This document shows, in pieces, positions 25,675-32,833 of a DNA stretch of 50,400 nt. The DNA is from an uncultured Mycoplasmatota bacterium. GTDB taxonomy: Bacteria > Bacillota_I > Bacilli_A > RF39 > UBA660. The position numbers and the translations under genes are program-made. Where the stretch lies: assembly GCA_900546055.1 (NCBI GenBank), contig URBG01000009.1, positions 1 to 50,400 of the forward strand, in the 5' to 3' direction. Each line of letters starts with the position of its first letter. The first letter of the stretch is position 1. The notes beneath the pieces were generated by a model. It searched no databases, had not been told where the DNA came from, and saw only the letters and a program-made list of their open reading frames with translations.

Positions 25675-26181
25675 ATGCGCGAGGGAATAGGCACAACATT
25701 AACACTTAATATTATTATCATTTTTATTGTTATTGTCTTTGGACTTCTAAGCGCTACCGTTAACTATTACAAGGCGTTTAAAGTAAATTCATATATTTTA
25801 TCCTCTATTGACAAATACGAAGGATATAATGAAAGAGCTAAAACTGAAATTGCTGATCGTTTAGAAGGTTTTGGATATTTCCAAAGACCAAGTAATAGTG
25901 GTAGCTATGCTTGTCCAAGCGATCGAAATGGTGCCCCATTAGTGGCTAAAGCTAATGGTAATGCCGACATTGATAGTAAATACTTCTATTGTGTTTATTA
26001 TTACGAAGATGATACAAGTTTAAAAAATGAAACAAACAAGAGCGGCCAACCAAGATATTATAACTATAGTGTTATAAGCTATATTTCGCTCGACTTACCG
26101 ATTGCTGGAATTTTAAATATTCCAGTCCACACTAAAGGTGAACGAATTTACCGTTTCTCATCAGGAGGTGGCAACTCATGA
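25675..26181 (+). CDS. TadE/TadF-like minor pseudopilin
   Basis: The 168-residue protein begins MREGIG, followed by a hydrophobic helix (about 7-30) and an external domain with a Cys pair (C-x-many-C, near 76 and 104). The leader matches that of the adjacent pilin, so it is probably processed by the same peptidase. TadE-like pseudopilins are thought to initiate or regulate pilus assembly. It is paralogous in layout to the next gene, whose start overlaps its stop by four bases (ATGA). Confidence 0.75.
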   Translation: MREGIGTTLTLNIIIIFIVIVFGLLSATVNYYKAFKVNSYILSSIDKYEGYNERAKTEIADRLEGFGYFQRPSNSGSYACPSDRNGAPLVAKANGNADIDSKYFYCVYYYEDDTSLKNETNKSGQPRYYNYSVISYISLDLPIAGILNIPVHTKGERIYRFSSGGGNS

Positions 26182-26711
26182 AAGAATCTATAGGTAATGC
26201 TATGCTCTTCAATATCATCATTGTTTTTGTTATAATTTTGATTGGCTTTTTCATTGGATCATTAGATTACTCAAAAGCCTATAAAGTTAAAAATAAAATT
26301 ATTGAAGAAATTGAAAAAGAAGGCGAAGCCGCTGAAACTGTTGAGGAAACAGCCAAGGCTTATAATGAAAACACAATAGCCCAAATCAGTAATTGGCTTA
26401 AGGGTGGCGCTAGTAGAAATGGCAAAACTTTTAACGCCACTGGTGTTGGCTATCCTTTAAATACAAACGGTGGTAAAAACACCAGTTCTTTCTGTAATGA
26501 AAAAGAAGGAACTCTTGTTAGTAGAACCAATGATTATGAGTACTGCGTTTATCTTATGGAAGATCGCACTGACAAAGATCATGTATACTATTATTATCGT
26601 GTTGTCACCTTTATGTATTTTGATATTCCGGTTGTTTCTGAATTTGCTGGTAATCTATTAAGAATTCCAGTTATTGGAGAAACAATGACTTTTAAAAAAA
26701 TAGACGATTAG
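26178..26711 (+). CDS. TadE/TadF-like minor pseudopilin
   Basis: The 177-residue protein has the leader MKESIG, a hydrophobic helix (about 7-30), a charged coiled stretch rich in Glu (about 45-60) and an external domain with two cysteines (near 106 and 122). Its architecture, and the shared D-I-P-V / D-L-P-I segment before the end, make it a paralog of the preceding gene. It is translationally coupled to that gene through the ATGA overlap and followed 12 bases later by the TadZ-like gene. Confidence 0.75.
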   Translation: MKESIGNAMLFNIIIVFVIILIGFFIGSLDYSKAYKVKNKIIEEIEKEGEAAETVEETAKAYNENTIAQISNWLKGGASRNGKTFNATGVGYPLNTNGGKNTSSFCNEKEGTLVSRTNDYEYCVYLMEDRTDKDHVYYYYRVVTFMYFDIPVVSEFAGNLLRIPVIGETMTFKKIDD

Positions 26712-26723
26712 GAGGGCCAAATT

Positions 26724-27734
26724 ATGAATGTAATAATCGCCAATAAATACCGTGATGCTCTAGCAACTTTAGACATTGATGTTATAAAGAAATTAGAAGG
26801 TGAGTTTACTGTTGAAGAAATTATTGATACCTTCAAAAACTTCTTTTTCCAAAGAATGGTTTTAGATATCACGGCTTTAAAAGATTATAAAGACATTAAA
26901 ACATTACAAAAATTATCTTTGTCATTAGACATGGATCGCTTGATATTATTATTAGATGGCTCTTCAGAAGTCACTAACCCAGAATATCTTTCAGATTTAA
27001 TTTCTATGCGTATTTACAATTTCACAATGAATGTTGAAGGTGTTATGTATTTATACAACAATCCTAACAGTTATCGTGATGTTGCCCAGTATCATCAATT
27101 AGATACTTATCATGAACCTAGCTATTCAGATGGTGGAATGCAGACTGTTGAAGTCTACCGTGAATCATCAACGGCTAGGGTTATCGGTGTTAAGAATGTA
27201 ACTGATGAAGCTGGAGCTACTAGTCTAATATACATCATGAAAAAGCAGCTAGAACGCAATTACAGCGTTACAGCTTTAGAACTTGAAAAGCGTGACTTTA
27301 TGTATTTCGACGATGATAAAATGCATAGTATTAATTCCAATGAATTAGGAAATTATATTGCAAAATATAATACTAATGATGTTATTTTAGTAGATATTAA
27401 TAATAGTAATCAAGCTGAAGCTTTGATGAATGAAATCATTTATCTAGTAGAACCATCAAAACTTAAATTAAACAAACTTTTAGCTCGTAATCCAAGAGTT
27501 TTTGAAAAATACAAAAACAAAAAACTTGTATTAAATAAGAGCATGTTAAGTAGCCATGATGTTTTAGATTTCGAATATGAGACCAATACTAAAATATTCG
27601 CTAGTCTCCCGCCTTTGTATGACCAAGAAAATTCTAACAGTGCTTTAGATGCATTCTTAGTTAAACTTGGATTTATTAAACAAGGTAATGAAACTGGCGA
27701 AAAGAAAAAAGGCTTATTTGGGCTTTTCCAATAA
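26724..27734 (+). CDS. TadZ/CpaE-like protein with degenerate P-loop
   Basis: TadZ/CpaE proteins are MinD-type ATPases that position Tad pili at the membrane. This 336-residue protein has an N-terminal receiver-like domain (about 1-130). A MinD-like segment follows, beginning V-I-G-V-K-N-V at residue 153. The P-loop position reads T-D-E-A-G-A-T-S-L and lacks the signature lysines, so nucleotide binding is doubtful. Strands with I-L-V-D-I-N resemble the MinD core. A charged tail ends in K-K-K-G-L-F-G-L-F. Position at the end of the Tad cluster supports the call. Degenerate TadZ proteins are known, so a scaffold role is plausible. Confidence 0.65.
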   Translation: MNVIIANKYRDALATLDIDVIKKLEGEFTVEEIIDTFKNFFFQRMVLDITALKDYKDIKTLQKLSLSLDMDRLILLLDGSSEVTNPEYLSDLISMRIYNFTMNVEGVMYLYNNPNSYRDVAQYHQLDTYHEPSYSDGGMQTVEVYRESSTARVIGVKNVTDEAGATSLIYIMKKQLERNYSVTALELEKRDFMYFDDDKMHSINSNELGNYIAKYNTNDVILVDINNSNQAEALMNEIIYLVEPSKLKLNKLLARNPRVFEKYKNKKLVLNKSMLSSHDVLDFEYETNTKIFASLPPLYDQENSNSALDAFLVKLGFIKQGNETGEKKKGLFGLFQ

Positions 27735-27747
27735 AAGCCTATTTTTT
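27709..27747 (+). terminator. Terminator of the Tad-type cluster
   Basis: AGGCTTATTTGG pairs imperfectly with CCAATAAAAGCCT, followed by ATTTTTT. It marks the end of the first half of the locus. Confidence 0.8.
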
Positions 27748-27776
27748 AAACGCTTGACATTATTAACCATAAATTG

Positions 27777-27805
27777 TTGACAAATAACGATTTTTAAAGT
27801 ATCAT
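27777..27805 (+). promoter_or_regulatory. Promoter of the type IV secretion half
   Basis: A consensus TTGACA (27777-27782), a 17-base spacer and TATCAT (27800-27805), 26 bases before the first VirB2-like gene, which has an AGAGGAGG ribosome site. Confidence 0.8.
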
Positions 27806-27831
27806 ATAGACATAAAGAGGAGGATTTTTAT

Positions 27832-28227
27832 ATGAGTTTAACAAATTTATTAGTAGAGGCAGGAGATTACTGTACAGGTTTAGGTGGGAACGCTAATTTT
27901 TCAATACCTGCCGGTGTTGGAAACATGATAAACTTAGTAATTATACTTATTCAAATAGCAGTTCCAATTTTATTGATTATTTGGGGTATGATTGACTTTG
28001 CTAAAGCCACTGTTGGTGGTGATGAGGACAAAATTAAAGCTGGGCAAAAAACTTTTATGAAAAGATTTATTGCAGCCTTAATCGTATTCTTAATTGTTAC
28101 AATCGTTCAATTAGTAGTTACTGCTGTTGGTAGTGTTTCTGGTAGCGGGGACGGTAATAAAGCAACAACTGCTTGGGATTGTGCTGCACAAATTATTAAA
28201 AAACAACCTGGCGCAGCCAAAAACTAA
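27832..28227 (+). CDS. VirB2-like pilin/transfer protein (Mbov_0395-like)
   Basis: A 131-residue protein with two membrane helices (about 38-60 and 80-105) joined by a short charged loop. The first helix ends in I-W-G-M-I-D-F-A-K-A, a motif seen in the pilin-like transfer proteins of mycoplasma and Bacillota integrative elements. VirB2-type proteins form the conjugative pilus or channel. The N-terminal 20 residues lack a classical signal. The next gene is a close paralog. The terminator after that pair suggests the two are made at a level separate from the rest of the machine. Confidence 0.8.
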   Translation: MSLTNLLVEAGDYCTGLGGNANFSIPAGVGNMINLVIILIQIAVPILLIIWGMIDFAKATVGGDEDKIKAGQKTFMKRFIAALIVFLIVTIVQLVVTAVGSVSGSGDGNKATTAWDCAAQIIKKQPGAAKN

Positions 28228-28289
28228 TTATCAGGTATAATAAATAAAAATATTAAGAATACACTTAATCAAGAGAAAGTAGGGATAAA

Positions 28290-28730
28290 ATGCTTGGACT
28301 ATTGAATGTTTTAGAAGAAACTGTTTCAAATACTACTTTATGTGGCGGCATCGAAGTACCAGATACATTATTTAATTTAGTAGCAACAATTATTAGAATT
28401 ATTAAAATAGTTGTTCCGATTTTATTAATCATATGGGGTATGTTAGATTTTGCAAAATCAGTGGTAGCTAAAAAAGAAGAAGACATAAAGAAATATCAAA
28501 AGTCTTTTGTTTCAAGACTAATTTCTGCTTTATTAGTATTCTTAATTGTTACAATTGTTCAGCTAGCAGTAAACTTAGTTTCTGGAGTTGAAAAAGAATC
28601 AAATGTCGAAGGTCAAACGACTGGAGACATCTGGGCTTGTAGTAAAAAATTTATTAACGGTGTTTCTACTGAAGATAAAAAAGATACCAATGATAAAAAT
28701 GACAGTTCAGATAATGATACTGATAATTAA
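28290..28730 (+). CDS. VirB2-like pilin/transfer protein, second copy
   Basis: The 146-residue protein repeats the layout of its upstream neighbour: two membrane helices (about 25-50 and 70-96), the I-W-G-M-L-D-F-A-K-S motif, and a nearly identical L-L-V-F-L-I-V-T-I-V-Q-L second helix. It differs in a short N-terminus and in an Asp/Asn-rich acidic tail (last 25 residues). The ribosome site AGTAGGGAT is weaker than that of the first copy. A duplicated pilin could give a mixed filament or a channel cap. Confidence 0.8.
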   Translation: MLGLLNVLEETVSNTTLCGGIEVPDTLFNLVATIIRIIKIVVPILLIIWGMLDFAKSVVAKKEEDIKKYQKSFVSRLISALLVFLIVTIVQLAVNLVSGVEKESNVEGQTTGDIWACSKKFINGVSTEDKKDTNDKNDSSDNDTDN

Positions 28731-28741
28731 TTATTAAAAAA

Positions 28742-28772
28742 CAACAATAAACATTTATTGTTGCTTTTTTTT
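28742..28772 (+). terminator. Terminator after the VirB2-like pair
   Basis: CAACAATAAA and TTTATTGTTG form the stem, followed by an unbroken run of eight T residues. Confidence 0.85.
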
Positions 28773-28773
28773 A

Positions 28774-28782
28774 TGATATAAT
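28774..28782 (+). promoter_or_regulatory. Extended -10 promoter of the main secretion operon
   Basis: TGATATAAT, with no clear -35 box, sits directly after the terminator T run and 38 bases before the next start. It would drive the genes from 28821 to about 39591. Confidence 0.55.
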
Positions 28783-28820
28783 GTATTTGTAGAAAAATAC
28801 GAAAATAAGGAGTGGCTCTT

Positions 28821-29801
28821 ATGAATTCAAAGTTAGTTAAAACACTATGTATTAGTTTTATAATGTTTTTTAGTGTGTTTTTTATAAATATAGATAATGC
28901 AAAAGCGGACCGCGAGCCTTGCAAAACAAGTAGTGATTACGATAAAGCATTAACGTGTGATTATGAAGGTGGATTACCTGAAAACCATTTTAATGCAACA
29001 TTAATGTTTGCACAAACAACAAATGGAGGTTACTGTGCAGAAGTAAAGGAAGTTGATACTACTTCTGGATGGGTTAATTTTACAGACGATCAAAAAAGAG
29101 GAAAAGTAGGATTTGATTTAACTGATGATACAATTAAAAATACAGTATCTTCTAAATCTTGTCCTAAAATAAAATGGGTTAATGAGTATGACCTATTAAC
29201 TAAAGTAACTCAGCATTTTACTGTTTCAGACCAAGGAATAAATGATTTCTGGGGTCTTACTGCCTGGGCTTCATGTAGTATTTCAAACGTTGTATCTTTT
29301 GGATCAGAATGCCTAACAGTTGAAGGAACAAATTTAAAAGAATTGAGTAGTGATGAAGCTAAAGATATAGTAGAAGATTCTAGCAATGCTAGAAAAGAAG
29401 CAAATAGAGATGAAGATATAGATGGTGTCGTAGAGTGGGGAGACAAAGGCAAAAACTCTGGTTATAAATATAACAATGAATATTGTACTATAATTAGCAG
29501 TGACATCATTGAATTTTTAAATACTCTTTTTCTAATTCTTAGTATTGTAGGCGTTTTATTACTTGTTGCCATGAGCGCTATTGAGTTTATTAAAGCTGTA
29601 ACTGGCAGTGATGAAGATGGCTTCAAGGGCGCCGTTAAACATACTTTTATAAGAATCATATGCATTGTAATTTTGTTGTTATTACCGATGCTTATTAGTT
29701 GGATATTAAATATAGTAAATGATTTTAACTATCAAAAAGACGAAAACAATAAAGTGGTAATTGGTAGTGATGGAAACCCATTGTGTAGAGTTGGAAAATA
29801 G
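28821..29801 (+). CDS. Exported protein fused to a VirB2-like two-helix domain
   Basis: The 326-residue protein starts with a signal peptide (cleavage near N-A-K-A-D). About 170 external residues with several cysteines follow, then two membrane helices (about 225-248 and 265-292) separated by T-G-S-D-E-D-G-F-K-G. The loop and helix pattern match the VirB2-like proteins just upstream, so this looks like a pilin-type domain carrying a large ectodomain. I place the start at the ATG 28821, eight bases after AAGGAG; the in-frame GTG at 28812 overlaps that site. It may be a tip or base variant of the pilin. Confidence 0.65.
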   Translation: MNSKLVKTLCISFIMFFSVFFINIDNAKADREPCKTSSDYDKALTCDYEGGLPENHFNATLMFAQTTNGGYCAEVKEVDTTSGWVNFTDDQKRGKVGFDLTDDTIKNTVSSKSCPKIKWVNEYDLLTKVTQHFTVSDQGINDFWGLTAWASCSISNVVSFGSECLTVEGTNLKELSSDEAKDIVEDSSNARKEANRDEDIDGVVEWGDKGKNSGYKYNNEYCTIISSDIIEFLNTLFLILSIVGVLLLVAMSAIEFIKAVTGSDEDGFKGAVKHTFIRIICIVILLLLPMLISWILNIVNDFNYQKDENNKVVIGSDGNPLCRVGK

Positions 29802-29815
29802 GAGGCGAGATTTGA

Positions 29816-31972
29816 ATGGAATTTGTAAATAATCAATTAAGAACTTTGTTTTTTTTCATAGACAATATAGTTTACTCGCTAATTGCTAAAGCCTATGAAC
29901 TAATCGTTTATTTAGCAAATATAGATTTATTTACCAATAATCCTACAGTTCAAGAATTGGTAAAAAGAATATATCTTCTTTTGGGTATATTTATGTTGTT
30001 TAAAGTTGCATTTTCAATTGTTCAATATATTATTGACCCTAATGCCTTTAGTGATAAATCAAAGGGTTTTGGCAAGCTAATAACTAATACATTAGTTTCA
30101 ATTGTATTACTTGTTACCGTGCCTTTGATTTTCGAGGCAGCCTATTACATACAAGGGAAGATTATTACTAGTAATATTATTGGCAGTTTGATACTTGGGC
30201 AAGAGTTTGATAATTACTCTGAGACCGGCGATGGTAAGGATACTTCGGAAAATATAAAAATGATGGCGACAGATGTTCAGTATTCCCTATTTGGAGCTTT
30301 TTATAGTTTAAATACATCCGGTGATACTTCGAGTATTGCTGAATGTAAACCAAACCAATCGGTGAGTAGGGATGGCGTTGATCATACTAATGGGCCCAAC
30401 TCAAATGTTTTCGGTTCAAAAGATATGGCACGAAGTAAACCGTGTCTTAAAGCTCTAAGTGAAGAGTGGAAAGATGAGGCTGCAGTCAAATCACGAGGCA
30501 TTATCATTAATGATTTCTTTAAAACAATGAATGAAGAAACTGGTAAAATAATTGATACTCGCAATTTTGACGCATTTGATTCTTTACTGTGGTGGAAAAT
30601 TGGAGGGGCCGACACTAGCTATACAATAAATTATTTACCAATAATTTCTACATTAACAGGTGGATATTTATTATTGTTGTTAATAACATTTTGTATTGAT
30701 ATAGCTGCTCGTGCAATAAAATTGCTATTTTTACAGACTGTGGCACCAATTGCGATAGTTTCATATATGGATCCTAAGGAAAGCATTAGCCAAGGAAAAT
30801 TGCACAACTGGATTATGGAATCGCTAAAAACATATGTATCGTTATTTTTGCGACTAGCTGTCATTTTCCTAGCATTACGATTAGTTCAAATGGTAACTAA
30901 TGATATTCTATATTCAGAGGATAGCTCTAAAATTTATTATGAAGGTATAGCACCTAGCGATTCTTCAATGAATATATTTGTTTATGTATTTTTGATACTT
31001 GGAATATTTACATTTGCTAAAAAAGTACCGCAAATGATTGAAACAATATTTGGAATTAAACTTTCAGGTGAATTACATTTAAATCCATTTAAAGCTATTG
31101 GAGAAAATGCTGGAGCTACTGCCCTTATTGGTGGCGCAGTTGGATTAGGCGCTTCAGCTATTTCAACAGCTGGGATGGCTAGAGAACTATATAAAGGCCA
31201 AGGGGCTTTAGGTGCTTTAAGAGGGGCTCGAGATGTTGTTGGTGGAACACTTTCTGGAGCTATAGGTGGAACCGCTAAAGGATTTACCAGTAAAGGAAAA
31301 GGATATGTAGGAAAAGGTGCCTCACAGGGAGGCCGTACAGCTTGGAATATGTATGAAAAGCAAAATAACCCATTAGAAAACAGAGTAAGAAATAGGTGGG
31401 CACAGGTTACAGGAACGCCAATGGATGCTTATACAAATGCTCAAAAGGTAGCTCAATATAAAAATACAATTGATAATTTTGCAGCTATGAAAAAATCATT
31501 TGTTGATTACGCTCATACAGAAGCTGGTAGAAGCGAAGTGTTATCAAGTGGACAGAATTATGTTTACTATGAAGAAACTTTGGCGGCTGCGGAAAAGCGA
31601 TATAATGATACACTAAAAAACAAAAATTCGACTGCAAAAGAAATTGCTGCAGCTCAAGCTGCATTCGATGCTGCACAAAGTAGCTTTGAGTGGGCAGAAG
31701 ATGAGTGGGGTCAAAAATGTGTTGATGCTGGAAGAGGTGCTCCTTATATGGCAGAATTTGATAGAAAGAATCATGAAAACCAAAATATTGATGGTTACGA
31801 CGGACGTGATATTACAACATATAAAGACGCCAAGAACCTTGAAGAATCAGTTGGAAAAGCAAATAAAAATCTTACTACTTCACAATCATATCAAGCCAGT
31901 GTTAGAAGTGAAAGTAATGAGGATAGACAAGGACGTGTTGGATTCCGTAAACACAACCAAAATAGACAATAG
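29816..31972 (+). CDS. VirB6/TrbL-like membrane channel protein
   Basis: A 718-residue protein. The N-terminal two thirds contain about six to seven hydrophobic segments with a polar external loop (about 130-260), the layout of VirB6/TrbL channel components. A Gly/Ala-rich segment (about 430-510) and a charged helical tail (about 530-718) follow and are likely cytoplasmic. The N-terminus has no cleavable signal. It lies between the pilin-like proteins and the PrgI/VirB3-like and VirB4 genes, the usual order in Gram-positive type IV systems. The ribosome site is GGAGGCGA. Its long tail could bind the VirB4 ATPase. Confidence 0.82.
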   Translation: MEFVNNQLRTLFFFIDNIVYSLIAKAYELIVYLANIDLFTNNPTVQELVKRIYLLLGIFMLFKVAFSIVQYIIDPNAFSDKSKGFGKLITNTLVSIVLLVTVPLIFEAAYYIQGKIITSNIIGSLILGQEFDNYSETGDGKDTSENIKMMATDVQYSLFGAFYSLNTSGDTSSIAECKPNQSVSRDGVDHTNGPNSNVFGSKDMARSKPCLKALSEEWKDEAAVKSRGIIINDFFKTMNEETGKIIDTRNFDAFDSLLWWKIGGADTSYTINYLPIISTLTGGYLLLLLITFCIDIAARAIKLLFLQTVAPIAIVSYMDPKESISQGKLHNWIMESLKTYVSLFLRLAVIFLALRLVQMVTNDILYSEDSSKIYYEGIAPSDSSMNIFVYVFLILGIFTFAKKVPQMIETIFGIKLSGELHLNPFKAIGENAGATALIGGAVGLGASAISTAGMARELYKGQGALGALRGARDVVGGTLSGAIGGTAKGFTSKGKGYVGKGASQGGRTAWNMYEKQNNPLENRVRNRWAQVTGTPMDAYTNAQKVAQYKNTIDNFAAMKKSFVDYAHTEAGRSEVLSSGQNYVYYEETLAAAEKRYNDTLKNKNSTAKEIAAAQAAFDAAQSSFEWAEDEWGQKCVDAGRGAPYMAEFDRKNHENQNIDGYDGRDITTYKDAKNLEESVGKANKNLTTSQSYQASVRSESNEDRQGRVGFRKHNQNRQ

Positions 31973-31989
31973 AAAAGGGGATGATATAA

Positions 31990-32310
31990 GTGGATTATTT
32001 AATACCAGCGAACTCAAAAAAATCAATTTTGATTTTCGGAGTATTTACAACATACGATCTGATACTATTTGGAACGGGTGCAGGAATAACAATTTTGTTA
32101 TTATTACTAATTAATCCTACATCATTGCTTGGAGCTGTAATAGATTTAGCTCCAGCAGTGGTAACGGGTTTTCTAGTATTACCTATTCCGCATTATCACA
32201 ACATACGTACAGTGATAAAAGATGTCTATAGATTTTATACTACTAGACAGAGATTTATATGGAAAGGTTGGTGTGTAGCTGATGGCCTCAAAGAAACAAA
32301 ACAAAAGTAA
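31990..32310 (+). CDS. PrgI/VirB3-like membrane protein
   Basis: The 106-residue protein starts with GTG after AAAGGGGATG. It has two closely spaced hydrophobic segments (about 22-40 and 45-65) followed by I-P-H-Y-H-N-I-R-T and a basic tail. PrgI/TcpE/VirB3 proteins sit in the membrane next to VirB4, and the gene lies directly before the VirB4 pair, overlapping the next gene by 29 bases. The size and the Y-L-I-P-A-N-S-K-K-S start fit the PrgI family. Confidence 0.8.
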   Translation: MDYLIPANSKKSILIFGVFTTYDLILFGTGAGITILLLLLINPTSLLGAVIDLAPAVVTGFLVLPIPHYHNIRTVIKDVYRFYTTRQRFIWKGWCVADGLKETKQK

Positions 32311-32833
32311 ATATACAAATGATTTTGTACCAATAAAATCTATTTCTAACGGAATGATTGTCCTTGATACAAACGAAAAAGTAACAGGCGTAAAAATATT
32401 CCCAAGAAATATTTTTATCCTTGAACCAGATATGCAATATTCAATAATCAATAATTTAAAAAATGTTTATAACATAATTGATTATGAATTTTGGATTGTT
32501 GCTGCTGATAGACCAGTTGATATTACAGCGTATTTATCACAACTACAATTATTGTATAATTCACAACAAAATCCTGTAAAAAGAAAGTTAATAATTGATG
32601 ATATTAATAAAGCTAACATGTTTACTAATAATAACGTCGTAGATACTGAATTTTATTTACTATTTAAAGACAAGGATATCGAAAGAATTCAAAAAAGAAT
32701 TAGAACTTTAATTCAAAACTTCGCAAATGCAGGATTACAAACAAAGCAAGCTTCAAATGAAGATCTAAGAGTAATATTAGATAATTTCTTAAACGGTGGT
32801 CAAACTACTAAATTTGGGACGGTGATTGGATAA
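32282..32833 (+). CDS. VirB4 N-terminal domain, separate gene
   Basis: The 183-residue protein matches the beginning of VirB4/TrbE-type ATPases: K-S-I-S-N-G-M-I-V near the N-terminus, and V-D-T-E-F-Y-L-L-F followed by a helical stretch with R-I-R-T-L-I-Q-N-F near 145. It has no ATP-binding motif. The stop overlaps the start of the ATPase gene by one base (TAATG), so the two halves of VirB4 are made as separate, coupled chains. The junction is clean, with a good start for the second gene, so this looks like a stable split rather than a frameshift. This domain normally contacts PrgI/VirB3, encoded immediately upstream. Confidence 0.8.
   Translation: MASKKQNKSKYTNDFVPIKSISNGMIVLDTNEKVTGVKIFPRNIFILEPDMQYSIINNLKNVYNIIDYEFWIVAADRPVDITAYLSQLQLLYNSQQNPVKRKLIIDDINKANMFTNNNVVDTEFYLLFKDKDIERIQKRIRTLIQNFANAGLQTKQASNEDLRVILDNFLNGGQTTKFGTVIG

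Noticed and set aside
27754..27759. First TTGACA as a -35 box
   Set aside because: No -10-like hexamer lies 16-18 bases downstream; the second TTGACA at 27777 has TATCAT at 17 bases.
31644..32114. Long open frame overlapping the VirB6-like gene end and the PrgI-like gene
   Set aside because: It lies in another frame over two well-supported genes, has no ribosome site, and its translation is basic low-quality sequence.
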